Position numbers and translations under genes: made by a program. Below, piece after piece: positions 1 to 8,185 of a stretch of DNA of 64,000 nucleotides; position 1 is the first letter of the stretch, and every line of letters starts with the position of its first letter. This stretch comes from Catenulispora sp. MAP5-51 (lineage in GTDB: Bacteria; Actinomycetota; Actinomycetes; Streptomycetales; Catenulisporaceae): assembly GCF_041261205.1 (NCBI RefSeq), contig NZ_JBGCCH010000001.1, positions 620,001-684,000 of the forward strand, in the 5' to 3' direction. The notes under the pieces were generated by a model, which saw nothing but the letters and a program-made list of their open reading frames with translations, made no database searches and had not been told where the DNA came from.

Positions 1-1139
1 GGCGTGAGGTCGGCCAGGCGCGGGTAGCCGTCGACGGCCATCAGCAGGTCCGCCTCGGCCAGCAGGGCGCGCAGCACGTGCACCAGCCCGTCGAGGCCGC
101 CGAGCGCCAGGCCGTACAGGTAGGGGCGGCCGACCGCGACCGCGCTGGCGCCCAGGGCCAGGGCCTTGACGACGTCCGTCCCGCTGCGCACGCCGGAGTC
201 GAAGATCACCGGCAGCCCGTCGGCGGCGGCGACCACCTCGGGCAGCGCGTCCAGGGCGGCCAGGCCGCCGTTGGCCTGCCGGCCGCCGTGGTTGGAGCAG
301 TAGACGCCGTCCACTCCCCCGTCGCGCGCCCGCCGCACGTCCTCCGGGTGGCACAGACCCTTGACGATCAGCGGCAGCGTGGTGAGCGAGCGCAGCCAGG
401 GCAAGTCGTCCCAGGTCAGAGGATTGCCGAAGACCCCGGCCCAGTGGAACACGGCCCCGCCCGGATCCTCCTCCGGCGTCTTGGCCAGCGCGGCCCGGAA
501 GACGGGATCGCCGGTGTAGTTGGCCAGACAGTGCCCGCGCAGCTGCGGGAAGTTGGACGTGGACAGGTCCCGCGGCCGCCAACCGGTGACCCAGGTGTCC
601 AGCGTGACCACGATCCCCTTGAACCCGGCGGCCTCGGCCCGGCTCACCAGGCTCGCGGCCAGATCCCGGTCGGTGGGCGTGTAGAGCTGGAAGAACCCGG
701 GCGTCTCGCCGAACTCGGCGGCGACCTGCTCCATCGGATCCACCGACAGCGTCGAGGCGATCATCGGCACGCCGGTCTTCGCCGCGGCCCGCGCCGCCAC
801 CAGGTCCCCGTGCCCGTCCTGGCAGCACAGTCCGAGCACCCCGACCGGCGCCATCATCAGCGGCGAGGGCAACGTCAGACCGAACATCGAGACCGACAGG
901 TCACGCTGTGCGGCGCCGACGAACATCCGCGGGACGAGCGCGTGACGCAGGAAGGCGGTGACGTTGGCCCGCTGGGTGTGCTCGTCCCCGGCCCCGCCTG
1001 CGACGTAGGACCACACCGACGGAGCCATCGCGGCTTGCGCGCCGGCTTCCCAGCCCTCGTAGGTCATCGGGAAGCGCGGCACCACCCCTCGGAGTCCGTC
1101 GAAGTAGATCTCGTACTGATACGCGCCGAAGTCCGGCAT
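1..1139 (-). CDS. FMN-dependent alpha-hydroxy-acid oxidase / lactate 2-monooxygenase (3' end off window)
   Basis: Translating the minus strand from the ATG at 1139 gives a continuous frame that starts MPDFGAYQYEIYFDG and runs off the left edge without a stop. It carries the family landmarks in order: an N-terminal MMAPVGVLG stretch, FFQLYTPTDRDLA, GIVVTLDTWVTGWRPRDL, the substrate lysine in LPLIVKGL, the catalytic histidine in YCSNHGGRQANGG, and the phosphate-binding end PVIFDSGVRSGTDVVKALA. The GWRPRDL loop is typical of lactate 2-monooxygenases rather than glycolate oxidases, but the exact 2-hydroxy acid cannot be read. About 380 residues are present, so perhaps 10-20 are missing at the C-terminus. 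A purine-rich AGGAAGAAGG lies about 10 bases upstream of the ATG. It is the last visible gene of a leftward set after the SDR at 1306-2052. Confidence 0.9.
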   Translation of the reverse strand, partial: MPDFGAYQYEIYFDGLRGVVPRFPMTYEGWEAGAQAAMAPSVWSYVAGGAGDEHTQRANVTAFLRHALVPRMFVGAAQRDLSVSMFGLTLPSPLMMAPVGVLGLCCQDGHGDLVAARAAAKTGVPMIASTLSVDPMEQVAAEFGETPGFFQLYTPTDRDLAASLVSRAEAAGFKGIVVTLDTWVTGWRPRDLSTSNFPQLRGHCLANYTGDPVFRAALAKTPEEDPGGAVFHWAGVFGNPLTWDDLPWLRSLTTLPLIVKGLCHPEDVRRARDGGVDGVYCSNHGGRQANGGLAALDALPEVVAAADGLPVIFDSGVRSGTDVVKALALGASAVAVGRPYLYGLALGGLDGLVHVLRALLAEADLLMAVDGYPRLADLT

Positions 1140-1182
1140 CCGCTGTCAGCCTTCTTCCTGGTTGTCCGTGTCCTACGCAGGT

Positions 1183-1209
1183 ATGCCCGCCGGTGAATTC
1201 GGCAGGCAT
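1183..1209. promoter_or_regulatory. Imperfect inverted repeat upstream of the lactate monooxygenase gene
   Basis: ATGCCCGCC at 1183-1191 and GGCAGGCAT at 1201-1209 pair in eight of nine positions around a 9-base spacer. It sits in the 166-base gap between the SDR stop and the flavoenzyme start, about 45 bases upstream of the ATG, where an operator would be expected. A second small palindrome, CCTAC-gacc-GTAGG, follows at 1210-1223. The regulator is not identified. Confidence 0.4.
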
Positions 1210-1305
1210 CCTACGACCGTAGGCCTGGCGGCGCGCGGAGGTGAGGGTCGGAATGACGACTTGCTTCGGGTGGCGCGGGTCCGTGTGGCGCCGAGTGCCG
1301 GGCGC

Positions 1306-2052
1306 TCAGGCCAGGAACCCGCCGTCGACGGCCAGATGGCTGCCGTTGATGTAGGAAGCATCGTCGGAGAGCAGGAACGCGACCGCGGTGGCGATCTCGC
1401 GGCCGGTGCCCATCCGCCGCAGCGGGATGCCGGTGTCCGCGACCTTCTGGACGCCCTCGGGGTTGCCCTGGGTCATCTCGGTGTCGATGACGCCCGGCTG
1501 GAGTTCGTTGACCCGGATGCCCCGCGGGCCGAACTCGATCGCGGCGGATCGGGTCAGGCCGCGGATCCCGTGCTTGGCGCTGGAGTACTCGGGAGTGGGG
1601 CCGCCGCGGTCGGCGAAGACGCTGGAGATGTTGACGACGGCGCCGCCGCCGGACTCCAGGATCGCCGGGGTCTCGTACTTGAGGCCGTAGAACAGGCTGT
1701 TGAGGTCGATGTCGATGGTGCGGTGCCACTGCTCGACGGTCATCTCGGGCAGGGGGACGAAGTGGCCGGAGACCCCGGCGTTGTTCACGGCGCAGTGCAG
1801 GCCGCCGAACGCCTCGACGGTGCGGGCGACCGCGCGCTCGACGTCCTCGGGGCGGCTGACGTCGCCGGGGACCGCCAGGGCCCGGCCGCCGGCGGCGGTG
1901 ATCTCGGCGACGACCTCGTCGAGCTTGGCCGCGCGCCGTCCCACGACCGTGACGGCGGCGCCCCGTTCGGCGAGCAGGATCGCGGTGGCGCGCCCCATGC
2001 CCGAGCCCGCGCCGGTGACGAGGGCGACCTTGTCGGTGAACTGCTGCTGCAT
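1306..2052 (-). CDS. Short-chain dehydrogenase/reductase (classical SDR)
   Basis: 248 residues, the usual length for a classical SDR. The cofactor glycine motif TGAGSGMG lies near residues 14-21, NNAG near 90, the catalytic serine in VNISSVF near 140, and YSSAK near 155-159, so the Ser-Tyr-Lys triad is complete. The C-terminal ending SHLAVDGGFLA is characteristic of the FabG-like branch. The arginine after the glycine-motif strand (VVGRR) suggests NADP preference. The start is supported by GAGGAGAAGGAC just upstream of the ATG. It lies 47 bases downstream of another SDR gene on the same strand and probably shares its promoter and the TetR operator at 3005-3027. The substrate is unknown. Confidence 0.9.
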   Translation of the reverse strand: MQQQFTDKVALVTGAGSGMGRATAILLAERGAAVTVVGRRAAKLDEVVAEITAAGGRALAVPGDVSRPEDVERAVARTVEAFGGLHCAVNNAGVSGHFVPLPEMTVEQWHRTIDIDLNSLFYGLKYETPAILESGGGAVVNISSVFADRGGPTPEYSSAKHGIRGLTRSAAIEFGPRGIRVNELQPGVIDTEMTQGNPEGVQKVADTGIPLRRMGTGREIATAVAFLLSDDASYINGSHLAVDGGFLA

Positions 2053-2099
2053 GTCCTTCTCCTCAGTTCTTGTCCATCAGCCCTGTTCGTCGATCGCTG

Positions 2100-2978
2100 T
2101 TACCGCTGCGCCCCGGGCAGGTCCACCGGATACTCGGCGCCGGCGTCCGCCGAACTCGACACGCCCTGCCACGCGCCGGCCTCGGCGATCTGGGCCCGGG
2201 AGTAGTCCAGCGCCAGCTGCACCGCCCCGGCCCCCAGCACGAGGTGGCTGGGCACGTTGCCGGTGTGCGCGATGCGCACCAGGATCGCGGCGGCGCGGTC
2301 CGGGTCGCCGACCTGCGTGGTGCCGCCGCGCAGCCGGTCCGACATCTTCCCGACGGTGTCGAGGTACTCCTGGGGGATCTCGGCGCCGCCCATCGAGGAT
2401 CCGGCCCAGTCGGTCGCGAACCCGCCGGGCTCGACCGTCAGGTAACGGATGCCGAACGGCGCGGTCTCGGTGGCCAGGACCCGGGTCAGGCCGTCGACGG
2501 CGAACTTGGCCGCCTGGTACGAGCCGAGCCCGGGGGTGCCGCCGACCCGGCCGCCGACCGAGGAGAACTGGATCACCAGGCCCGAGCCCTGCTTCCTCAG
2601 CAGCGGGAGCGCGGCCTTCGAGACGTTGTAGACGCCCCAGAAGTTGGTGTCGAACTGGCGCCGGAAGTCGGCTTCGGCGGTGGTCTCCACCGGCGAGAGG
2701 TCGGCGTATCCGGCGTTGTTGACGACGACGTCGATCCGCCCGAACCGCTCGGCGCCGGCGGCCAGCGCGGCCTGCGCGGCGGCCGGGTCGGTGACGTCGA
2801 GCGCCACCGGGAGGACCCGGTCGCCGAACTCGGCGACCAGTTCGGCGAGCTGTTCGGGCTTGCGGGCGGTGGCCACGACGCGGTCGCCGGCCTTCAGCGC
2901 GGCGGCGGCCAGAGCGCGGCCGAAGCCGCGGGAGGAGCCGGTGATGAGCCAGGTGCTGGGGTTCGTCTGCGTGTTCAT
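2100..2978 (-). CDS. Short-chain dehydrogenase/reductase, extended C-terminus
   Basis: 292 residues. TGSSRGFG near residues 13-20 is the NAD(P) motif. The sequence also has VVNNAGY, a serine in QFSSVGG and the active-site pair YQAAK. The roughly 40-residue C-terminal extension after the Rossmann core is typical of the SDR subgroup annotated simply as oxidoreductase/SDR. It is divergent from the TetR gene at 3086 with 107 bases between them, and a perfect inverted repeat lies in that gap. Autoregulated TetR control of this SDR is therefore likely. The downstream SDR follows after 47 bases. The substrate cannot be inferred. Confidence 0.9.
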   Translation of the reverse strand: MNTQTNPSTWLITGSSRGFGRALAAAALKAGDRVVATARKPEQLAELVAEFGDRVLPVALDVTDPAAAQAALAAGAERFGRIDVVVNNAGYADLSPVETTAEADFRRQFDTNFWGVYNVSKAALPLLRKQGSGLVIQFSSVGGRVGGTPGLGSYQAAKFAVDGLTRVLATETAPFGIRYLTVEPGGFATDWAGSSMGGAEIPQEYLDTVGKMSDRLRGGTTQVGDPDRAAAILVRIAHTGNVPSHLVLGAGAVQLALDYSRAQIAEAGAWQGVSSSADAGAEYPVDLPGAQR

Positions 2979-3004
2979 GGCTCTACTACAACACGGTTTC
3001 GTTA

Positions 3005-3027
3005 TTAGTGCAACCCAGTTGCACTAA
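3005..3027. promoter_or_regulatory. Perfect inverted repeat, probable TetR operator
   Basis: TTAGTGCAAC at 3005-3014 and GTTGCACTAA at 3018-3027 form a perfect 10-base inverted repeat around CCA. It lies in the gap between the divergent SDR (start 2978) and TetR (start 3086) genes. A related half-site, TTGCGCAA, occurs at 3061-3068 just before the TetR start. Position and symmetry fit autoregulation by the adjacent TetR protein. Confidence 0.7.
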
Positions 3028-3085
3028 CCCTCGCCCTGACCGCCTGGCGGCGCTACCTGGTTGCGCAAGGGCGTAAACTGGAGCC

Positions 3086-3751
3086 GTGACCGATTTCGAG
3101 TTCGAACGGGCCCGGACCCCCGAGGCCAAGCGCGCGCGGCAGCAGGCGATCATGGACACCGCCGCCCGGCTCGCCGCCGAGCAGGGCGTGCGGGAGGTCA
3201 CGATGAGCGCCATCGCCGACGCCGTCGGCATGCACAAGTCGGCGATCCTGCGGTACTTCGAGACGCGCGAGGACGTGTTCCTCCAACTCGCCGCCGACGC
3301 CTGGACCGAGTGGCTGGCCGCGGTGCACGAGCTGTTCGACAAGCCCGCCCCCGACGGCGGCGGAGCGTGGAACGCGCAGGAGATCGCCGCCACCCTCGCC
3401 CGCTCGCTCACCGACCGGCCGCTGTTCTGCGACCTGCTCGCGCACACCCCGCTCAACCTGGAACGCAACGTCTCGACCGAGCGGATCCGGGAGTTCAAGA
3501 CCGTCGCCACGGGCGCGACCACGCAGGTCGGCGTTCTCCTGTGCACCCTCACGCCGCTGCGGCTGGACCAGGCGCGCAGCGTGGTGACGGTCGCGACGGC
3601 GATGGCCGGGGCGCTGTGGCAGATGGCCGCGCCGACCACGAACCTCCGCGCGTTCTACGAGTCCGACCCCGCCCTGTCCCACTCGGTGGTGGACGTCGAG
3701 CCGCGGCTGACGGACATCATCAGCGCACTGATCACCGGCTACGCCGCCTGA
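3086..3751 (+). CDS. TetR-family transcriptional regulator
   Basis: 221 residues from a GTG start. The N-terminal TetR helix-turn-helix spans about residues 20-65 (QQAIMDTAARLAAEQG, then VTMSAIADAVGMHKSAILRYFETRE). The C-terminal ligand domain has no recognisable subfamily signature beyond general TetR_C length. Divergent from two SDR genes, with a perfect inverted repeat between them, so it probably represses those dehydrogenases and itself. It ends one base before the stop of the convergent small gene at 3753. Confidence 0.9.
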   Translation: MTDFEFERARTPEAKRARQQAIMDTAARLAAEQGVREVTMSAIADAVGMHKSAILRYFETREDVFLQLAADAWTEWLAAVHELFDKPAPDGGGAWNAQEIAATLARSLTDRPLFCDLLAHTPLNLERNVSTERIREFKTVATGATTQVGVLLCTLTPLRLDQARSVVTVATAMAGALWQMAAPTTNLRAFYESDPALSHSVVDVEPRLTDIISALITGYAA

Positions 3752-3752
3752 C

Positions 3753-3989
3753 TCACCCCACCAGACCGCCGGCCAGCCAGACGGCCGGCCGCTCGCCGAC
3801 GTAGATGAAGACGACGCACGCCGGATACTCCTCGTCGGGGTCGCCGGTCGGCACGTAGGTGTAGATCCAACCGTCGACCTCGCGCTCGATCCCGTCCCGC
3901 AGCGCCCTCACGGTGAGCCTCTCGCCGTCGAGCGGACCGCCCCTCAGGACGGCGTTCGGCTGGTCGTTTCCCCGCTGATCAGAGGCCAT
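3753..3989 (-). CDS. Small hypothetical protein (78 aa)
   Basis: 78 residues, start ATG, convergent with and almost abutting the TetR gene. The middle reads VLRGGPLDGERLTV followed by WIYTYVPTG and VVFIYVGE, a pattern seen in small actinobacterial proteins of unknown function (a G-G-P-x-D-G motif followed by beta strands). There is no signal peptide and no metal motif. The open frame with typical codon use supports it being real, but no role can be given. Confidence 0.55.
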   Translation of the reverse strand: MASDQRGNDQPNAVLRGGPLDGERLTVRALRDGIEREVDGWIYTYVPTGDPDEEYPACVVFIYVGERPAVWLAGGLVG

Positions 3990-4023
3990 GGGTCAAGTGT
4001 CGCCCAGCAGGTGGGAATGCGCC

Positions 4024-4698
4024 TCAGCTCATGTCCATGGCGACGGCGATGGCGGTGCCCTGGACGGCGCCGGCGATGGTGGTGGCCAGGATGCCGGGGG
4101 TGAGGTAGGCGAGGTAGGCGAGGTAGGCGGCGCGGTTGCCGCCGAGGCCGGCGCTCAGGGTGCCGCCGAGGACGTAGACGAACGTGGCGGTGGTGTCGGT
4201 GTCGGTCAGGGTGAGGAAGACGTCGTCGAGGTCGGGGGTGTGCACCATGAGCCCGGCGACGTCAGCACCCTGCGCGTCGAGGCGGTCCAGCAGGGTCCTG
4301 AGCGTCCGGACGACGCCGGCCTCGGAGATCTGGACAGTCAGCGCGTCCTGGTCGGCGAAGCTCACCGTGATGTGGCCGCCGGGGATCAGGTGCTTGAGTT
4401 CCTCCGGGGTGCCCTCGGCGACCAGCGTGCCCCGGCTCAGCAGCGCGACGCGGTCGGCGAGTTGGTCGGCGTCCTCCAGGTACTGCGTGGTCAGCAAGAC
4501 GGTGACGCCGTCGTTCGCGACCAGGTCCTTCACCGTCCGCCACAGGTCGCGGCGGCTGCGGGGGTCCAGGCCTGCGGTGGGTTCGTCCAGGAAGATCAGG
4601 CGGGGCCCGCCGACCATCGTCATGGCCAGGTCCAGGCGGCGGCGCAGTCCTCCGGAGTAGGCGGCGGCGGGTTTGCGGGCGACGTCGGCCAGGTCGAA
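4024..4698 (-). pseudogene. Remnant of a DrrA/DrrB-type ABC exporter (ATPase 3' half fused to a permease fragment)
   Basis: On the minus strand, FDLADVARKP leads into the ABC signature region AYSGGLRRRLDLA, then Walker B LIFLDEPTAGLDP, the switch region LLTTQYLEDADQLADRV and the DrrA-type C-terminal tail up to DLDDVFLTLTD. The Walker A half is absent. The frame then runs, with no start codon, into a permease piece (FVYVLGGTLSAG, LTPGILATTIAGAVQGTAIAVAMDMS) before a stop at about one third of normal permease length. A tandem 9-base repeat (GAGGTAGGC three times, 4102-4128) expands LAY within the permease fragment. At least two internal deletions are needed to explain this: one near 4184 joining ATPase to permease, and one near 4698 removing the ATPase 5' half. 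It cannot make a working transporter. Confidence 0.8.
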
Positions 4699-5361
4699 GG
4701 GCTCTCCTATGCCGAGATCGCCCGGCGCCTGGGCCGGACCACGTCGACCGTCAGCCGGGAGATCGGCCGCAACGGCGGTCCGGCCGGGTACCGGGCCGAG
4801 CTCGCGCACCGCGCGACGGAGCGGCGTGCACGGCGCCGGACCCCGACCGCCGCCAGCGCAGCCGCCGCCAACGCCACCGCCGGAGCCGGAGCCAGGACCG
4901 GACTCGGCGAGGCCGAAGCCAGGGCCGCCCAGGACGGCACCGTGGAGATGGCCGTCGGCATGGGCCTGCCGAAGATGATGGCCAGGGTCCTGATCGCGCT
5001 GTGGCTCAGCGCGGACGGCCGGCTCGCCGCCGCGGAGCTGACCCGGGAGTTGGGGGTCAGTCCCGCGTCCGTCTCGGCGGCGGTCGGGTATCTGACCGCT
5101 CAACGGCTGATCCGGCGCGAGGCTCAGGGGCGCCGGGACGTGTACGTGGTCGACGCCGACGCCTGGTACCACTCGATCGTCGCCGGCGCGGAGCAGACGC
5201 TGCACGCGGCGCGGGTCGCGAAGGAGTCCGCCGAACAGCTCGGGCCCGACACGCCGGTGGGGGTCCGGCTGGCCAAGGGCGGGGCGTTCCTGGAGCGGAC
5301 CAGCCTGGACGCTTTGGAGTCGGCGGAGCGGTGGCGCGGCCTGCTGGCGGACGTCGCCTGA
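4699..5361 (+). pseudogene. 5'-truncated GbsR/MarR-type regulator with IS30-like HTH, fused to the ABC remnant
   Basis: From 4699 the plus strand encodes GLSYAEIARRLGRTTSTVSR (an HTH like that of IS30-type DNA-binding domains), then an Ala/Arg-rich linker and a MarR/GbsR winged-helix core (LSADGRLAAAELTRELGVSP, VGYLTAQRLIRREAQGRR). It ends at a TGA at 5359. Family members from memory start about 15-20 residues before GLSYAEI; here the frame instead enters antisense ABC-ATPase sequence. The regulator and the ABC gene were presumably divergent, and a deletion removed their shared promoter and both 5' ends. The frame upstream stays open to 3988, so some protein could still be made, but the native start is gone. 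Confidence 0.7.
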
Positions 5362-5599
5362 ATGGCCGAACAGCCGGCGGCGCGGCCGGAGCCGGCCCGG
5401 CTCCGGGACCCGCGCCCGGCGCCGAGCCGCGGGTGTCGGCGCTGCCAGCCCGAGATCCCGGCCGGGACGGCCGCGCGCGCCGGCGTTTTCACTGGTCCCC
5501 CTTGTGTCGCAGTTGTCACCGAACGTTCTTCCGGTGGCGGCGCGGGCGTTTACGTCGCAGAATCCGGGGCATCCGGTCGCGATCAGTTCTGTGTCGCCC
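5362..5599. other. 238-base stretch without a supportable gene
   Basis: An ATG follows the regulator stop directly at 5362 and begins an open frame (MAEQPAARPEPARL) containing one CRRC pair. Neither composition nor family resemblance supports it as a gene. I see no operator or terminator. Confidence 0.4.
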
Positions 5600-5944
5600 A
5601 TGGCCAGTGTGACGAGGCGGTGGTGGATGATGTTCGGCCCGGCAACGTGGCGCCGTTATCGTGCGGCGAGGCAGAAGGCGGCTTGTGAGCGCCTGCTGCA
5701 GGAGTTGAGCGGTCGGGCGCTGGTCCGCGAAGCCGAGGACCTCGTCGAGACGGTGTGGATCGAGGGGCTGGACCGGGCCGAGCACGCCGACCCGACCGTG
5801 CGCCTGATCCTGGAGCGCGAGCGGGCCGCCTTCGTGCGCGCCGCGCGCCGTCGCGCGACCGAGGCGGACAAGGACCAGCAGCGGATGGCGGCGGCCACCG
5901 CGGAGATGGTCCTGCTGACCCGGACCGGTTCGCAGGGTGAATGA
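5600..5944 (+). CDS. Hypothetical helical protein (114 aa from the ATG at 5600)
   Basis: The frame from 5600 reads MASVTRRWWMMFGPATWRR and continues as a charged, Ala/Arg/Glu-rich, almost certainly all-helical protein to a TGA at 5942. Codon use is normal for the window. An in-frame ATG at 5504 is possible but adds low-complexity sequence. There is no clear ribosome binding site and no recognised domain. It may be a helper gene of the decayed locus to its left. Confidence 0.45.
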   Translation: MASVTRRWWMMFGPATWRRYRAARQKAACERLLQELSGRALVREAEDLVETVWIEGLDRAEHADPTVRLILERERAAFVRAARRRATEADKDQQRMAAATAEMVLLTRTGSQGE

Positions 5945-6073
5945 GTCCTCGGCCGCGGGTGCGGACGCGGCCGAAGGCTGAGATCAGGGCTGGATCATTC
6001 CGACGATCATCGGATCACTGGATCAATCGCTGGATCGCTGGATCGCTGGATCGCTGCTGGATCGGTCCGCCGA
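5945..6073. repeat. Intergenic stretch with an 8-base tandem repeat (CTGGATCG)
   Basis: CTGGATCG occurs three times in tandem at 6030-6053 and once more, after a CTG, at 6057-6064. Diverged GGATCA copies precede it from about 5993. The stretch lies between convergent genes and may be a slippage-expanded spacer. No terminator-type stem was obvious. Confidence 0.6.
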
Positions 6074-6472
6074 TCAGACGTCGGACTCCAGGGCGAAGGT
6101 GTTTCCGTCCGGATCCCGGAACCAGGCGATCCGTCCTCCCCCGGCCCGTCCGGTGATGCCCCGCTCGTCGTGCTCGAACTGCTCGTAGCGGGTGAACTCG
6201 ACTCCGGAGGCGGTGAGCTCGCCGACGATCGTGTCCAGGTCGTCCACGTACCAGACCGCCAGCGTGGCCTCGGTGGTCCCGGCAGTGGAGGACTGGTAGA
6301 CGTTCAGCGCTGGCCCGCCCGCGGAGCCGTAGATGCGGCTGCCGTCGGTGATGTGGGCGCTGGGCGCGGACCGGATGAGCGGGAGCCCCAGCTTGCCCTC
6401 GTAGAACGCCGCTGCCCGGCGGATGTCGGAGACGGCGACCGAGGTGCGGAGTTCGTACGCGCTCAGAGGCAT
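6074..6472 (-). CDS. VOC (glyoxalase/bleomycin resistance fold) family protein
   Basis: 132 residues with the two beta-alpha-beta-beta-beta modules of the vicinal oxygen chelate fold: VAVSDIRRAAAFYEGKLGLPL in the first half and VWYVDDLDTIVGELTASGVE, then IAWFRDPDGNTFALES in the second. The ending FRDPDGNTFAL is the typical VOC C-terminal strand carrying a potential metal-ligand glutamate. A single-domain VOC protein acts as a dimer. The substrate is not evident. It follows the PRC-barrel-like gene by about 11 bases and is likely co-transcribed with it. Confidence 0.85.
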   Translation of the reverse strand: MPLSAYELRTSVAVSDIRRAAAFYEGKLGLPLIRSAPSAHITDGSRIYGSAGGPALNVYQSSTAGTTEATLAVWYVDDLDTIVGELTASGVEFTRYEQFEHDERGITGRAGGGRIAWFRDPDGNTFALESDV

Positions 6473-6483
6473 GGATCACCTTC

Positions 6484-7005
6484 TCACAGGACGAAGTCCG
6501 TGACGTGGTCCTTGGTCAGCAACACGTCCAGGCCGGCGAAGCCCAGGCCCGCGACGTAGTCCACCGGCACGGCGACGTGCTTGCGGTGCCAGAAGTGGCC
6601 GGCGGCCAGCAGGACGTGCGTGACCGCCTCGTCCTCGGTGCGCACCACCAGCCCCAGGACGCGGCCGGCGTCGCCGTCCAGCGCGGAGATGTGGTCGCCG
6701 CGCCGGATCCTGGTCTGGGCGTCGGGCACGGCGCGCATCACCGCCGGGCGTGTCGCGCCGCGCACCGGCGTGGCGGGCAGCTGGTCGAAGGAGGCCTTGT
6801 CGCAGTCCAGCACGATGTTGCCGTAGGCCGTGAGGCCGGCCAGCTCCGGCGGGACCAGGCGCGCGGCGCCGTCGGCCAGAGAACAGACGACCAGGCTGGT
6901 CAGGCGCGGGAGGTCCGGCTCGACGACGAATTGCAGTAACTCTCCGCAATCGGCATCGGAGCAGTAGACCTTGCTGCCGAATTCGTAGCTCGCAGTTACG
7001 CTCAT
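6484..7005 (-). CDS. PRC-barrel-like protein
   Basis: 173 residues starting MSVTASYEFGSKVYCSDADC. I chose the ATG at 7005 because CTAGGAG precedes it at proper spacing; an upstream frame to 7086 would overlap the divergent transporter. Two similar beta-barrel halves are visible: residues 8-70 (GSKVYCSDADCGELLQFVVE, then LTSLVVCSL) and the C-terminal half (RRGDHISALDGDAGRVLGLV, then THVLLAAGHFWHRKHVAVPV). This is the arrangement of actinobacterial PRC-barrel proteins thought to bind RNA or membrane partners. The product may be a stress-type accessory protein. Confidence 0.65.
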   Translation of the reverse strand: MSVTASYEFGSKVYCSDADCGELLQFVVEPDLPRLTSLVVCSLADGAARLVPPELAGLTAYGNIVLDCDKASFDQLPATPVRGATRPAVMRAVPDAQTRIRRGDHISALDGDAGRVLGLVVRTEDEAVTHVLLAAGHFWHRKHVAVPVDYVAGLGFAGLDVLLTKDHVTDFVL

Positions 7006-7051
7006 TTCGGGCACTCCTAGCCCCACCTCCGAATATACGGGCCGGTGGACC

Positions 7052-8167
7052 TTGGTGAAACGCATTCGGCCCTCGCAGGCCACCATGGTCCGGTCCCGGG
7101 CCGCGGCGGGGTCGCGCGGCGCGAGAGGCCGGGACGCGGAGGCGTCCCGGTCCTGGGTGCGCGTCGGCTTCGGGCTGGGCGTGGGCCTTCTGATGGCCTA
7201 CGCGCTGGGGCAGGCGCTGCTGCAATCGGCGCAGATCCTGACGCTGGTACTGCTGGCCCTGTTCGCGGCGGTCAGCCTGGATCCGGTCGTGGCCGCACTC
7301 CAGCGGGTGCGGGTGCCGCGCGGGCTGGCCGTGGTGGTGGTCGTGCTGAGCGTGGCGGCGCTGGCCGCGCTGTTCGTGGCGCTGGTGATCCCCCCGGTGA
7401 GCCGGGAGATCGACCAGCTCACCAAACAGATCCCGATCTGGCTGCAGGACCTGCACAACCACAACTCCGCCCTGGGCCGGATCGAGGACCGCTACCACGT
7501 GGTGGAGAAGGTCAAGCAGCAGCTGGCCTCCGGGGGCCTGGGCGCCAAGCTCGCCTCCGGCGTGCTCGGGGCCGGCAAGATCCTGCTCGGCCTGCTGACC
7601 GGCGCCGTCATCGTGATCACCCTGACCATCTACTTCATGATCGGACTGCCCTCGATCGAGGACTTCGGGCTGCGCATGGTGGCGGCCAGCCGGCGCGCGC
7701 GGACCCGGGACCTGACCGACCAGATCATGCGCCAGGTCGGGCGCTTCATGCTGGCGAACCTGGCGACCTCGGCGATCGCCGGCCTCGCCACCTCGGCGTG
7801 GTGCTGGGCACTGGGCATCCCCTACGGGGCCCTGCTGGGCTTCTTCGTGGCGATCATGGACCTGATCCCGATCATCGGCTCGACGATCGGCGGGGTGGTG
7901 GTCTCGCTGGTGGCGCTGAGCGTGTCGCTGCCGGCGGCGATCGCCACGGCCCTGTTCTACACCGGGTTCCGGTTCCTGGAGGACCACCTGACCACGCCGC
8001 TGACCATGAAGTACGTGGTGCGCCTGCACCCGGTCGCGACGCTGATCGCGGTGCTGATCGGCGGGACGCTGCTGGGGATCGTGGGCGCGCTGGTGGCGGT
8101 GCCCGCGGCGGCGGCGGTGGGCTTGGTGCTGGACGAGGTGGTGTTTCCGGCGCGGGACCGGGCGTGA
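7052..8167 (+). CDS. AI-2E family transporter (PF01594-type permease)
   Basis: About 360-371 residues with the classic topology: three N-terminal membrane helices (VGFGLGVGLLMAYALGQALL, ILTLVLLALFAAVSLDPVV, GLAVVVVVLSVAALAALFVA), a long amphipathic stretch, then five C-terminal helices including the conserved FLEDHLTTPLTMKYVVRLHP and AVPAAAAVGLVLDEV. Members export signals or ions; the substrate is unknown here. Starts possible are TTG 7052, GTG 7055 or ATG 7085; none has a strong ribosome site, so the N-terminus is uncertain by 11 residues. It is divergent from the PRC-barrel gene and convergent with the malic enzyme gene 18 bases away. Confidence 0.88.
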   Translation: MVKRIRPSQATMVRSRAAAGSRGARGRDAEASRSWVRVGFGLGVGLLMAYALGQALLQSAQILTLVLLALFAAVSLDPVVAALQRVRVPRGLAVVVVVLSVAALAALFVALVIPPVSREIDQLTKQIPIWLQDLHNHNSALGRIEDRYHVVEKVKQQLASGGLGAKLASGVLGAGKILLGLLTGAVIVITLTIYFMIGLPSIEDFGLRMVAASRRARTRDLTDQIMRQVGRFMLANLATSAIAGLATSAWCWALGIPYGALLGFFVAIMDLIPIIGSTIGGVVVSLVALSVSLPAAIATALFYTGFRFLEDHLTTPLTMKYVVRLHPVATLIAVLIGGTLLGIVGALVAVPAAAAVGLVLDEVVFPARDRA

Positions 8168-8185
8168 GGAAAACCTGCCCTCCAC

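Noticed and set aside
78-1196. Long plus-strand open frame at the left edge
   Set aside because: It is antisense to the clearly recognisable flavoenzyme; His/Arg/Pro-rich composition is typical of the antisense frame of a high-GC gene.
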